Source: JANPBY01 sp963851405 (GTDB lineage Bacteria; Actinomycetota; Actinomycetes; DATJPE01). From it: a stretch of DNA of 64,000 nt. Location of the stretch: contig CAWKPB010000001.1 in NCBI GenBank assembly GCA_963851405.1, positions 1 through 64,000 of the forward strand, written 5' to 3'. The translations under genes were made by a program, and so were the position numbers. The notes below the pieces were generated by a model. It was not told where the DNA came from. It saw only the letters and a program-made list of their open reading frames with translations, and ran no database searches. Positions within the stretch are counted from its first letter, which is position 1; every line of letters begins with the position of its first letter. Positions 10,416 through 19,708 of this stretch are shown here, piece by piece.

Positions 10416-10952
10416 CTACATGCCCAACAGCGCGTGAACGGGAAGGCCAGGCAACCTATCCCGACCGCCCAGCCCCTCGAGCTCGATGAGCACCGTGACT
10501 CCCACTACCTCAGCTCCGAAGCGCCGAATGAGCTCGACGGTCGCTGCCGCCGTGCCACCCGTGGCCAGCACGTCATCCACGATGAGCACGCGATCACCTT
10601 CGGCAAAGGCATCGGACTGCACCTCGACCGTCGCCTCGCCGTATTCAAGGGCGTACGAAGCCGACGCCGTGAGCCCGGGAAGCTTGCCGGCCTTGCGCAC
10701 CGGGACGAATCCGGCTCCGTAGACGTAGGCCACGGGAGCTCCTAGCACGAAGCCCCGGGCCTCTACCCCCGCCACAAGTCCGACCTCCAAGGCTCGATGT
10801 GCCGACACCATGGCGTCCACCACCGAAGTCAACGCCACGTGATCGGCAAGCAGTGGAGCGATGTCCTTGAATGTGACACCCGTGGTTGGCCAGTCCGCCA
10901 CGTCGCGAATGCGGGCTCGCAGGAGCTCGTCCACGGCTGGGGACAGCGTCAC
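10416..10952 (-). CDS. apt: Adenine phosphoribosyltransferase
   Basis: Salvages adenine to AMP using PRPP. The 178-aa product is full length; the PRPP-binding motif VLIVDDVLATGGT is at residues 122-134, and the flexible-loop region RKAGKLPGLT (87-96) is present. ATG 10952 overlaps the secF stop (ATGA), so apt is translationally coupled to secF. The order secD-secF-apt-rel is standard in actinobacteria. Confidence 0.95.
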   Translation of the reverse strand: MTLSPAVDELLRARIRDVADWPTTGVTFKDIAPLLADHVALTSVVDAMVSAHRALEVGLVAGVEARGFVLGAPVAYVYGAGFVPVRKAGKLPGLTASASYALEYGEATVEVQSDAFAEGDRVLIVDDVLATGGTAAATVELIRRFGAEVVGVTVLIELEGLGGRDRLPGLPVHALLGM

Positions 10953-12121
10953 CGGCGCTTCTTCCCACCGGGTCGCCGATTCTTGTTCCGCTTGGGCTGT
11001 TGGCGGGTACCACTGGGTGGGCGCTGCCCAGAAGGTCCGCCTGCCGACTCCCCCTCGGGGGTGTCGGAGACCCTGGTGTCCTCGAGTACGGCCGTTGCTG
11101 TCGCCGCGGTCCCCTCGGGAGACTTTCCGGTTGAGGTGCGTGCGGCCGACGATCGCTTGGCTTCCACCCGGCGGGCCACGGCCTTCATCTGCGGCTCGCG
11201 CTCCTTCATCTGCGCCAGCAGCGGGGTGGCGATGAAGATCGACGAGTAGGTGCCAGCCGCGATGCCGATGAACAGCGCCAGGGCGAGGTCCTTGAGCGTT
11301 CCCGCGCCGAGGAAGCCCACGCCGACAACCAGGATGGCGGCAACGGGAAGCAAGGCGATGACCGAGGTGTTGATGGAGCGCACCAGGGTCTGGTTCAGCG
11401 CCAGGTTGGCGGCCTCGCTGTAGGTCGACTTGCTGCTACCGGCGATCCCCTTGGTGTTCTCCTTGACCTTGTCGAACACGACGACGGTGTCGTAGAGCGA
11501 GTAGCCGAGGATCGTCAGGACCCCGATGATCGTGGCAGGGGTGACGGTAAATCCGACGAGGGCGTAGAGGCCGACCGTGATCAAGAGGTCATGGCCGAGC
11601 GCGACCAGCGCGGCCACAGCCATCCGCCATTCGAAATAGATCGAGAGGAAGATAACGACCAGAATCAGGAAATAGATCAGGCCCTGGACGGCCTTCTTGG
11701 TGATCTCATCCCCCCACGACGGGCCGACGATTTGAACGGTGATCTCATCGGTCGTCACGTCAAAAGTCGAAGCCAAGGACTGGGCGACTTCAGCCGACTC
11801 CCCCGTGGTCAGTGACTCGGTCTGAACGCGTAGGGACCGACCGGTGCCGCTCACCTGCTCAGTGACGATGGACTCGGTCGTGACACCTGCCTCGACGACG
11901 GCATCCTGCGCCTCGGCTACGGTGCCGTCCGCGGTCGGCACCACGAACACCGCCCCGCCTTGGAACTCGATCCCGGGGTTGAGCTGACGAACGAACAAGG
12001 CGCCGAAAGCCACCAGAAGGACGATGGCGGAGATGGTGTACCAACGGCGACGGCGTCCGACGAAGTCATACGAGACCTCGCCCCGGTAGAGCGAGCCACC
12101 CAGATCACCAAGGCGAGACAT
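10949..12121 (-). CDS. secF: Protein translocase subunit SecF
   Basis: Membrane partner of SecD that uses the proton gradient to complete Sec-dependent export. Product 390 aa: a first transmembrane helix (about residues 28-47), an extracytoplasmic P1-like domain, then five transmembrane helices (about 150-300) with the SecF signature GYSLYDTVVVFDKVKEN. The C-terminus carries a long basic, low-complexity tail ending KRNKNRRPGGKKRR, expected in the cytoplasm. ATG 12121 lies directly against the secD stop. Confidence 0.95.
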   Translation of the reverse strand: MSRLGDLGGSLYRGEVSYDFVGRRRRWYTISAIVLLVAFGALFVRQLNPGIEFQGGAVFVVPTADGTVAEAQDAVVEAGVTTESIVTEQVSGTGRSLRVQTESLTTGESAEVAQSLASTFDVTTDEITVQIVGPSWGDEITKKAVQGLIYFLILVVIFLSIYFEWRMAVAALVALGHDLLITVGLYALVGFTVTPATIIGVLTILGYSLYDTVVVFDKVKENTKGIAGSSKSTYSEAANLALNQTLVRSINTSVIALLPVAAILVVGVGFLGAGTLKDLALALFIGIAAGTYSSIFIATPLLAQMKEREPQMKAVARRVEAKRSSAARTSTGKSPEGTAATATAVLEDTRVSDTPEGESAGGPSGQRPPSGTRQQPKRNKNRRPGGKKRR

Positions 12122-13812
12122 CAGGCCTCCTTCGTCGCGGCGGACGTTTGACCTGCGGGCTTGCGCCCGAGCCGTTCAGGATCGACTCCGGACAGAGGTC
12201 GTCCGGTGCTGAAGAACTTCATCCCGGCCAGGATCGTGACCAGGGGCTTGGTGAACAAGAAGACGACGAAGACATCGATCACCGTCGTGAGGCCGAGGGT
12301 GAAGGCGAAGCCGCGGACCGCGCCGACCGAAACCAGATAGAGAACGGTCGCCGCGATGAAGGAGACAGCGTCTGCGGCCAAGATCGTGCGGCGCGCCCGT
12401 ATCCACCCGGTTTCGACGCCGGCCCGAAGGCTTCGACCGTCACGGACTTCATCCCGGATCCGTTCGAAGTACACGACGAACGAGTCCGCCGTGATTCCGA
12501 TGGCCACAATCACACCAGCGATTCCAGCCAGGGTCAGCGTGAACCCGATTTGCTCTCCAAGCAGGACCAGCAGGCTGTACGTCAGGACGCCCGCGATGGC
12601 CAGTGACAGGACCGTGACGATCCCCAGTCCGCGGTAGTACAGCAGCGAGTACACAACAACCAGAAGCAGACCCAGGGCACCGGCGAGAAGTCCGGCCTTC
12701 AGCTGGTCATCACCGAGAGTCGGAGAAATCTGCTGGACTTCACCGACATCGAACGCCAACGGCAGGGCGCCGTACTTCAGCTGGTTGGCCAGCGTGGTGG
12801 CTTCCTCCTGAGTGAAGTTCCCCGTGATCTGGGCGTTGCCGTCCAGGATCGGGTTGATCACTCGTGGCGCAGACACGACCAAACCGTCGAGGACGATGGC
12901 GAACTGGTTGGTCGGCGGCGTGTTGTCCACGAGGTCTCTCGTGGTGTCGGAGAAGGCGGTGGTTCCCTCACCGTCGAAGTCGATGTCTACGGCCCACTGT
13001 CCGGTTTGGGTGTCGAGGGTGGCCGTGGCGTCGTCGATGTTGGTGCCGAGTACGGCGGCCTTCTCCAGCAGGTATTTGAACGTCCCCTCCAGCTCACAGG
13101 TGACGAGCGCGAGCGCTGGGTCATCCTGGAAACCAGTGGTGTTGGCCGGATCCAGGCAGTCCAGCGCGAGGAAGTCCTTCTCAAGTTTGGCGGGATCCTC
13201 CGCTTGCTTTCCGGCGGCGCTGTCATCTGCCGTCAGCCCCGAGCTCTGGACCCGCGGCTCGCCTGATCCGCTCTCAGAGGGCGATGGCTCGGTGGATGCA
13301 CTCTCGGATGGTTCGGGTGAAGGGCTTTGCGACTTGGTCTTCGATGGCGACGGCGACTCGGTGGCCCCTTCGCTCGGTGACTCCTCCGGAGAGGCAGAGG
13401 GTGACGGTTCGGGGGTCACTCCGCCGGGGCCCTCTTGGAGCACTGGCCGGAAGTTCAGCTGAGCGGTCTGACCCACCTGCTCGTAGATGTCGCTGACGCT
13501 CGCGCCCGGAATGCTCACCACGATGGTCGCTTCCGCGCCTTGCCCCTGGGTCGTCACCTCGGCCTCTGCTACCCCAAGGCCGTTCACCCGCTGCCGGATG
13601 ATCTCGACCGCCTGATCGACCTGATCCGAGGTAATGCTTTCGCCACCCGGAGCGGGCTTGGGGATCAGCGTGACCGAGGTCCCGCCTTGCAGGTCAAGGC
13701 CCAATTTGGGTTGCGTGACCCCGGTGACAGCCATCCAGGCCAAGAGCCCGAGAACCACCGCCGCGACGATGGCCAGCGAACGCCCGGAATGGGACTGAGT
13801 GGGTGCTGCCAT
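12121..13812 (-). CDS. secD: Protein translocase subunit SecD
   Basis: RND-type accessory subunit of the Sec translocase. Product 563 aa with an N-terminal membrane helix (about residues 12-30), the GLDLQGGTSVTL motif, a large extracytoplasmic region and five C-terminal helices (about 370-530). A Ser/Pro/Glu-rich insert of roughly 60 residues (about 130-195) interrupts the first periplasmic-type domain. Such low-complexity inserts occur in some actinobacterial SecD proteins. It is co-transcribed with yajC upstream and secF downstream. Confidence 0.95.
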   Translation of the reverse strand: MAAPTQSHSGRSLAIVAAVVLGLLAWMAVTGVTQPKLGLDLQGGTSVTLIPKPAPGGESITSDQVDQAVEIIRQRVNGLGVAEAEVTTQGQGAEATIVVSIPGASVSDIYEQVGQTAQLNFRPVLQEGPGGVTPEPSPSASPEESPSEGATESPSPSKTKSQSPSPEPSESASTEPSPSESGSGEPRVQSSGLTADDSAAGKQAEDPAKLEKDFLALDCLDPANTTGFQDDPALALVTCELEGTFKYLLEKAAVLGTNIDDATATLDTQTGQWAVDIDFDGEGTTAFSDTTRDLVDNTPPTNQFAIVLDGLVVSAPRVINPILDGNAQITGNFTQEEATTLANQLKYGALPLAFDVGEVQQISPTLGDDQLKAGLLAGALGLLLVVVYSLLYYRGLGIVTVLSLAIAGVLTYSLLVLLGEQIGFTLTLAGIAGVIVAIGITADSFVVYFERIRDEVRDGRSLRAGVETGWIRARRTILAADAVSFIAATVLYLVSVGAVRGFAFTLGLTTVIDVFVVFLFTKPLVTILAGMKFFSTGRPLSGVDPERLGRKPAGQTSAATKEA

Positions 13813-13893
13813 GTCGCTGTGATCTCTCCCAATGCTCGTCGTGGGCCATGGCCCAGGATCGAGGCAGTATCCCCGAAGGGCCTCGTGGTCGGG

Positions 13894-14244
13894 TCAGGTG
13901 GTCGGTTCGGGCGGGTCTTCGGTGGAATCGGCGTGACCGGTGGCCGCTTCGGCCTCCTGCCCTGCGGGCAGCTCGCCCTCGGCCTCCCCCTCCGGGTTTC
14001 GAGCCACGGCGCGAATCGCGCCGGGAACGAAATGCAGGTGCACACCATCGGCGACCTCAAGAACGACATCTTCCTCGTCCACGCTGACCACCGTCCCCCG
14101 CAGTCCGCCCGCGGTCGTGACCTTCGCGCCGGGGGTCAGCGAGGCCACCAACTGCGCGGCGGCCGCCCTCTGACGGCGCGTCGGGCGGATCACCAGGAAC
14201 CAAAAGGCAAGCCCCAGGAGCGCGAGCGGGAGCAGGGTCTTCAC
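13894..14244 (-). CDS. yajC: Preprotein translocase subunit YajC
   Basis: Small accessory component of the SecDF-YajC complex. The 116-aa product has one N-terminal transmembrane helix (about residues 3-20, LLPLALLGLAFWFLVIRP), the family motif RRQRAAAAQLVASLTPGAKV and a short soluble domain (TTAGGLRGTVVSVDEEDVVLE). The C-terminus is acidic and Pro/Glu-rich. It lies upstream of secD on the same strand. Confidence 0.92.
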   Translation of the reverse strand: MKTLLPLALLGLAFWFLVIRPTRRQRAAAAQLVASLTPGAKVTTAGGLRGTVVSVDEEDVVLEVADGVHLHFVPGAIRAVARNPEGEAEGELPAGQEAEAATGHADSTEDPPEPTT

Positions 14245-14301
14245 GTGGGAAGGTCTCCTCGTTCGATCGACGGCGGGCCGCGCGAGTCTACGCGCCGCGG
14301 G

Positions 14302-15376
14302 TCAGTCAGCCGAAACCGGCGACGGTGAGTCCTTCGGCGCGTCGTCGTCGAAGAGGCCGACCTCGAGTTGGTGCGCACCGCGTGGCGGTCTGATCTGGAG
14401 ATGGTCCCAAGCGGCTGGTGTGGCGATCCGGCCTCGGGGTGTACGGGCCAAGAGCCCGGCCCGGACCAGGAACGGCTCGGCCATCTCTTCCACGGTCTCG
14501 CGCTCTTCCCCGACGGCGACGGCCAGAGTGGACAGCCCCACCGGCCCACCGGAGAACCGCCGACACAAGGCATCGAGCACCGATCGGTCGAGGCGATCGA
14601 GACCGAGTTGGTCCACCTCGAACAGGGCCAGCGCCGCGAGAGCAGCGCTGAGATCGACCACCCCGTTGCCCTCGACCTCGGCATAGTCTCGAACCCGTCG
14701 AAGCAGCCGATTGGCAATCCGCGGGGTTCCGCGCGAGCGTCCAGCGATCTCCTGCGCTCCGTCAGCGGTCAGACGTACGTTCAGCAGACCAGCTGATCGT
14801 TCGAGCAGCCGGACGAGTTCTTCGGCCTCGTAGAAGTCCAGATGGGCCGTAAACCCGAAGCGGTCGCGCAAGGGGCCGGGCAACAGCCCAGCACGGGTCG
14901 TGGCCCCGACGAGAGTGAACGGGGGCAGGGCGAGCGGAATGGCCGTCGCCCCGGGACCCTTCCCGACCACCACATCGACTCGGAAGTCCTCCATGGCCAG
15001 GTAGAGCATCTCCTCGGCCGGGCGAGCCATTCGATGGATTTCGTCGAGAAAGAGCACCTCGCCCTCGGACAGTGAGGACAAGATGGCGGCCAGATCCCCA
15101 GCGTGGGTGATGGCGGGCCCACTGGTGATGCGGAGCGGGACGCCCATCTCGCTGGCCATGATCATGGCCATCGTGGTCTTCCCCAGGCCAGGAGGGCCAC
15201 TGAACAAGACGTGATCAGGAGCGGTACCCCGCCCGCGGGAGGCGTCGAGCAGCAGCGTCAGTTGTTGGCGTACGCGTTCCTGGCCGATGCACTCGCTCAG
15301 ACTTCGAGGGCGCAGGGCCGCCTCGGCTGCTCGATCATCGGGGGCGATCTCCAGGGTGTACGAGCGATTCGGTCAT
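14302..15376 (-). CDS. ruvB: Holliday junction helicase RuvB, one apparent frameshift
   Basis: AAA+ motor that drives branch migration with RuvA. Walker A (GPPGLGKTT), Walker B (LFLDEIHRM), sensor 1 (GATTRAGLL) and the C-terminal winged-helix domain (GGPVGLSTLAVAVGEE) are clear. ATG 15376 gives MTESLVHPGD, seven bases after the ruvA stop, but the frame then breaks at the five-G run 15340-15344. Removing one base continues into DDRAAEAALRPRSLSECIGQ, the normal RuvB N-terminus. Without this correction the open frame begins only at TTG 15207, just before Walker A. A homopolymer error is the likely explanation. Confidence 0.93.
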
Positions 15377-15382
15377 CGGTGA

Positions 15383-15991
15383 TCAGCCCTTGCTCAGTGT
15401 CTGAAGCGCGAGACGCAGCAGCACCCCGACGTCCGGAACCTCACCGGCCTGATCAGACACCGCGCTGACAGCATCGTCGGCCTCGCGAGCCGACCATCCG
15501 AGTCCGAGCAATGCCGTGTGGACTTGCGGTTTCCAGCCAGCCGACGGCGTGCCTCCTGCGCGGCCCGACAGGTCGATGACCCCACCCGAGGGCGGACCAA
15601 GACGATCCTTGATCTCCAGAACGATCCGCTGCGCCCCCTTGCGTCCGATGCCGGGGACCTGAACCAGGCGGGCCAGGTCTTCGGTAGCCACCGCTTGACG
15701 GAGCTCATCGGGCGACAGGACCGCCAACGTGGCCTGAGCCAGCCGTGGCCCCACGCCAGACGCTGTCTGCAGGAGTTCGAACACGAGCCGTTCGTCCGCA
15801 TCGATGAAGCCGTACAAGGTCAGGGAATCTTCGCGGACCACCAGAGAAGTGGCCAGCCTCGCCTCCGCACCCACCCGTAGGGTCGCGAGCGTTCCCGGAG
15901 CGCACTGCACGGAGATGCCCAGCCCGCCCATCTCGATGACGACTTGGTCGGGGCCCAGGGCGATCACCGGACCGCGGACCGAGGCGATCAT
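15383..15991 (-). CDS. ruvA: Holliday junction DNA-binding protein RuvA
   Basis: Tetrameric junction-binding partner of RuvB and RuvC. Product 202 aa with an N-terminal OB fold (MIASVRGPVIALGPDQVVIE, YGFIDADERLVFELL), the helix-hairpin-helix region (VGPRLAQATL and VPGIGRKGAQRIVLEIKDRL) and a C-terminal RuvB-contact domain (ALLGLGWSAREADDAVSAV). ATG 15991 overlaps the ruvC stop by 4 bases, so the genes form one ruvC-ruvA-ruvB operon. Confidence 0.95.
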   Translation of the reverse strand: MIASVRGPVIALGPDQVVIEMGGLGISVQCAPGTLATLRVGAEARLATSLVVREDSLTLYGFIDADERLVFELLQTASGVGPRLAQATLAVLSPDELRQAVATEDLARLVQVPGIGRKGAQRIVLEIKDRLGPPSGGVIDLSGRAGGTPSAGWKPQVHTALLGLGWSAREADDAVSAVSDQAGEVPDVGVLLRLALQTLSKG

Positions 15992-16509
15992 CGCCGCGTC
16001 CCGGCCGAGGCCATCGCCAGATCCAACCGCCGTTGCGCCCCGCCCCGCCAGACCTGACAGATAGCCAAAGCCAGGGCGTCCGCGGCGTCTGCGGGCCGTG
16101 GAGCCTCAGGGAGGGACAGCAGTCGAACGACCATGGCGGCAACCTGCGCCTTGTCGGCTCGACCATGACCGGTGACGGCTGCCTTCACCTCACTGGGCGT
16201 GTGCAGAGCCACCGGCACCCCGGCCCGAGCCGCAGCGGTGATGGCAACCGCGCTCGCCTGCGCCGTACCCATCACGGTCCGGACATTGTGCTGACTGAAG
16301 ACGCGTTCGACTGCGACGACGTCGGGTTTGAGTCGAGCAATCCAGTCCTCCACCGCATCCATGACGGTCATGAGCCGGATCCCGAGCTCAGTGGTGGCCG
16401 GCGCTCCGACGACGTCGACCTCGACAAGGCGCAGCTGCTGTCCGGGCGCACCATCGACCACGCCGATCCCGCATCGGGTGAGGCCGGGGTCAACCCCGAG
16501 CACGCGCAT
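15988..16509 (-). CDS. ruvC: Holliday junction endonuclease RuvC
   Basis: Resolves Holliday junctions by paired nicks. Product 173 aa. Catalytic acidic residues are visible in VLGVDPGLTRCG (D7), VAVERVFSQHN (Glu) and PADAADALALAIC (Asp). ATG 16509 is chosen because GAGGAGGG lies about 9 bases upstream and the homologous sequence begins here; the frame stays open upstream to 17061 with no coding character. The gene is divergent from the methyltransferase at 16624. Confidence 0.95.
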   Translation of the reverse strand: MRVLGVDPGLTRCGIGVVDGAPGQQLRLVEVDVVGAPATTELGIRLMTVMDAVEDWIARLKPDVVAVERVFSQHNVRTVMGTAQASAVAITAAARAGVPVALHTPSEVKAAVTGHGRADKAQVAAMVVRLLSLPEAPRPADAADALALAICQVWRGGAQRRLDLAMASAGTRR

Positions 16510-16623
16510 GGGCTGCAAACCCTCCTCGCGGCAGACAACAACTGGACAGGTGTTCGACACACTAACGCCGCCGAACGGCCGGTCACCGCTGCGACGCGCC
16601 GATCGTGGACCTACGGTCGCACG

Positions 16624-17265
16624 GTGGACAAGGACTGGGTGGCCTGGCACGACGCCTACGACCGACCCGGTTCCGACCTCTCGAGACGGCTGACCGCGGT
16701 ACAAGGCTTGCTCCGGACGGCGCTCGACCACTGCGAGCGGGGGCCGATTCGGTTGCTCAGCGTCTGCGCTGGTGACGGCAGAGATGTGCTTCAGACGCTG
16801 GCCGAGCACCCCCGGGCGGCGGACGTCTGCGCGGTCCTCGTCGAGAGCGATAAGGAGTTGTGCCGACGGGCGGCTGGCAGCACGACTGGCGGGAGTACGG
16901 CAGGCGGCGCCTCGGTGGACATTCGTCAGGCCGACGCGGGCGACGTCGCAGCCTGGATTGACCTCGCACCCGTGGACGTCCTGCTCGCTTGCGGGGTCTT
17001 CGGGAACCTCGATCGGGAGCAGCTGGAACGCTGCGTGCAGACCCTCCCGGTGGGCTGCCACGAAGGAACCGCGCTGCTATGGACCCGGGGACGTGGGCCT
17101 GAGGACCCGGGACCGGACCTCGATCGATGGCTGACCCGTGCGGGGTTTCGCTCGACCGCGCGGGTCTCCCCCGAGCGAGCGGGCTACCGGGTTGGACTGG
17201 ACCGGTACGGCGGACCGACGGTGACCGCCGAGCCCGGTCAGCGGTTGTTCAGCCACTTTCGCTGA
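16624..17265 (+). CDS. Class I SAM-dependent methyltransferase-like protein
   Basis: Predicted 213-aa protein with a Rossmann-type SAM-binding segment (RLLSVCAGDGRDVLQTLAEH) and a motif II/III-like region (PVDVLLACGVFGNLDREQLERCV). The N-terminus DWVAWHDAYDRPGSDLSRRL resembles an uncharacterised actinobacterial methyltransferase family; the substrate cannot be inferred. GTG 16624 is chosen on that similarity; no strong ribosome-binding site is visible. It is divergent from ruvC and convergent with yebC. Confidence 0.65.
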   Translation: MDKDWVAWHDAYDRPGSDLSRRLTAVQGLLRTALDHCERGPIRLLSVCAGDGRDVLQTLAEHPRAADVCAVLVESDKELCRRAAGSTTGGSTAGGASVDIRQADAGDVAAWIDLAPVDVLLACGVFGNLDREQLERCVQTLPVGCHEGTALLWTRGRGPEDPGPDLDRWLTRAGFRSTARVSPERAGYRVGLDRYGGPTVTAEPGQRLFSHFR

Positions 17266-17342
17266 CCCAGGGCCGTAACTCACAGGGAGCGATGCATGGC
17301 TACGGCACACCTGGCTCTATTCGGCGTACCTCCGCCTGCAAC

Positions 17343-18095
17343 TCAGCCCACCAGCTCCATGATCTCGTCGGTGACGTCATAGTTCGCGTAGACGTTCTGC
17401 ACGTCGTCGCTGTCTTCGAGCGCCTCAATCAGGCGGAAGACCTTGGGTGCGGATTCCTCATCAAGGTCCACGACGACCGACGGGAGAAAGGTCGGGTCCG
17501 CCGAGTCATAGTCGATGCCGGCGTCCTGGAGGGCCGTACGCACCTGCACCAGGTCACTCGCCTCTGAGACCACCTCGAATGCCTCGCCCAAATCGTTGAC
17601 CTCCTCGGCGCCGGCCTCGAGCACGGCCAGGAGGACGTCGTCCTCACTCAACCCGTCCGCTCCAGGCACGATGACGACGCCCTTGCGCGCGAACATGTAG
17701 GACACCGATCCGGGGTCCGCCATCGAACCGCCGTTGCGCGTCATGGCGACCCGAACATCCGATGCTGCCCGGTTGCGGTTGTCGGTCAGGCACTCGACCA
17801 GGACGGCCACCCCGGCCGGTCCATATCCCTCGTACATGATCGTTTGCCAGTCCGCTCCGCCCTGCTCGACGCCCGAGCCCCGCTTGACGGCGCGTTCGAT
17901 GTTGTCCAGAGGCACCGAAGTCTTGCGGGCCTTCTGGATGGCGTCATACAGGGTGGGGTTGGCGTCGGGGTCGCCGCCGCCGGTGCGGGCCGCGACCTCG
18001 ATGTTCTTGATCAGCTTCGCGAAGAGCTTGCCTCGCTTGGCGTCGACGACCGCCTTCTTGTGCTTGGTCGTCGCCCACTTGGAGTGGCCGCTCAT
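17343..18095 (-). CDS. yebC: YebC/PmpR family protein
   Basis: Conserved 250-aa cytoplasmic protein starting MSGHSKWATTKHKKAVVDAKRGK, the family signature. Members have been described as DNA-binding regulators and, more recently, as factors helping ribosomes at proline stretches; which applies here is not evident. ATG 18095 overlaps the pdxT stop (ATGA). The order pdxS-pdxT-yebC-ruvCAB is standard for actinobacteria. Confidence 0.93.
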   Translation of the reverse strand: MSGHSKWATTKHKKAVVDAKRGKLFAKLIKNIEVAARTGGGDPDANPTLYDAIQKARKTSVPLDNIERAVKRGSGVEQGGADWQTIMYEGYGPAGVAVLVECLTDNRNRAASDVRVAMTRNGGSMADPGSVSYMFARKGVVIVPGADGLSEDDVLLAVLEAGAEEVNDLGEAFEVVSEASDLVQVRTALQDAGIDYDSADPTFLPSVVVDLDEESAPKVFRLIEALEDSDDVQNVYANYDVTDEIMELVG

Positions 18096-18684
18096 CTTCC
18101 CCTCACGATCTCGACGAAATACCGGTGCACGCGTCCGTCACCGGTCAGTTCGGGGTGGAACGACGTGGCCAGCAGGCCTGCCTGCCGAACGGCGACGATC
18201 CTACCGTCGGCCGCGCCCCCTCGACGGTCGCTAGGACGTCCACCCCCGCGCCGACCTCCTCGACCCAGGGGGCACGGATGAAGACCGCGTGCACCGGCGG
18301 ACCTTCGATGCCGCGGAAGGTCAGGTCCTCCTCGAAGGAGTCCACTTGCCGGCCAAAGGCATTGCGGCGCACGGTCACCGCCAAGCCGCCAACGGTCAGG
18401 TGATCGGCCCGGGAATCCAACAGCGTGTCCGCCAACAAGATCATCCCGGCGCACGAGCCGTACGTCGGCATGCCGTCGCGGACGCGCTCTCGAAGAGGCT
18501 CGAGCAAGCCGAATTGCCGGGCCAGCAGAGACATCGTGGTCGACTCACCACCGGGCAGAACCATGCCGTCCACGGAAGCCAGCTCATCGGGCCGCCGTAC
18601 AGTGACCGCTTCTACTCCGGCCGCCGTGAGGATCCGAAGGTGCTCACGGACGTCGCCTTGAAGCGCAAGAACTCCAATGCGCAC
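18092..18684 (-). CDS. pdxT: Pyridoxal 5'-phosphate synthase glutaminase PdxT, one apparent frameshift
   Basis: Class I glutaminase that supplies ammonia to PdxS for vitamin B6 synthesis. The first 160 residues show GVLALQGDVREH, LPGGESTTM and the nucleophile motif YGSCAGM. The remaining His-Glu pair of the catalytic triad (SFHPELTGD) lies in another frame, reached by adding one base to the five-C run 18216-18220. The corrected protein is about 198 aa and ends at 18092, overlapping the yebC start. If real, the shift would remove the His and Glu and inactivate the enzyme; a homopolymer miscall is more likely. Confidence 0.92.
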
Positions 18685-18701
18685 GCCTGTCCTTGCCAGG
18701 G

Positions 18702-19622
18702 TTACCAGCCGCGGTCGGCGAGGCGGTGCTCGACAGGGACATCATCCACGTTGATGCCGACCATGGCCTCCCCAAGTCCGCGCGACACCTTGGCAATGAC
18801 ATCCGGGTCGTCGTGGAACGTGGTCGCCTTCACGATGGCTGCAGCCCGTTGCGCCGGGTTTCCGGACTTGAAAATGCCGGACCCGACGAACACGCCGTCA
18901 GCTCCGAGCTGCATCATCATCGCGGCGTCCGCCGGAGTGGCGATACCGCCGGCGGTGAACATGACGACGGGCAACGACCCGCGCGCAGCAACCTCGGCAA
19001 CCAGCGGGTACGGCGCCTGGAGCTCCTTGGCAGCGACGTACAACTCGTCCTCGCTCATCGAGGACAGCCGCCGGATCTCACCGAGGATCGTCCGCATGTG
19101 CGTGGTCGCATTCGACACGTCCCCGGTGCCCGCCTCCCCCTTCGAGCGGATCATGGCCGCGCCCTCGGAGATGCGACGCAGGGCCTCGCCGAGGTTCGTC
19201 GCGCCACAGACGAACGGGACGGTGAAAGCCCACTTGTCGATGTGGTGGGTGTAGTCCGCTGGGGTGAGGACCTCGGACTCATCGATGTAGTCGACACCGA
19301 GAGACTGAAGCACCCGAGCTTCGACGAAATGGCCGATCCGGGCCTTGGCCATGACCGGGATGGACACGGCCTCGATGATGCCGTCGACCAAATCCGGGTC
19401 GCTCATCCGGGCGACGCCGCCCTGCGCCCGGATGTCGGCGGGCACGCGCTCCAGAGCCATCACAGCCACGGCGCCGGCATCCTCGGCAATCTTCGCCTGG
19501 TCAGCGGTGACGACGTCCATGATGACGCCACCCTTGAGCATCTCGGCCATACCGCGCTTCACGCGCAACGTGCCGGTGGACAGTTCGCCGGCGGAGGAGG
19601 AGGTGGGCTCCGAGCTGGACAC
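18702..19622 (-). CDS. pdxS: Pyridoxal 5'-phosphate synthase subunit PdxS
   Basis: Synthase subunit of the deoxyxylulose-5-phosphate-independent vitamin B6 pathway; it condenses ribose 5-phosphate, glyceraldehyde 3-phosphate and ammonia from PdxT. The (beta/alpha)8 barrel is complete: MLKGGVIMDVV, IPVMAKARIGHFVEA and the phosphate-binding TAGGIATPADAAMMMQLGADGVFVG. GTG 19622 is chosen over the longer frame to 19667 because AGAGG lies 6 bases upstream. pdxT follows 17 bases downstream. Confidence 0.95.
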   Translation of the reverse strand: MSSSEPTSSSAGELSTGTLRVKRGMAEMLKGGVIMDVVTADQAKIAEDAGAVAVMALERVPADIRAQGGVARMSDPDLVDGIIEAVSIPVMAKARIGHFVEARVLQSLGVDYIDESEVLTPADYTHHIDKWAFTVPFVCGATNLGEALRRISEGAAMIRSKGEAGTGDVSNATTHMRTILGEIRRLSSMSEDELYVAAKELQAPYPLVAEVAARGSLPVVMFTAGGIATPADAAMMMQLGADGVFVGSGIFKSGNPAQRAAAIVKATTFHDDPDVIAKVSRGLGEAMVGINVDDVPVEHRLADRGW

Positions 19623-19708
19623 GGTGGACCTCTGACTTGGGTGCGGAAACGACGGGGACCGGTCCATCGTAGGGCCGAGCGAGGGCCTTGGTGCTCCCGC
19701 GGCTTCGG

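Noticed and set aside
13435..14328. Plus-strand open frame of 297 codons opposite secD and yajC
   Set aside because: Antisense to conserved genes and without domain similarity.
16033..16623. N-terminal extension of the methyltransferase frame
   Set aside because: It overlaps ruvC in antisense; the conserved protein sequence begins only at GTG 16624.
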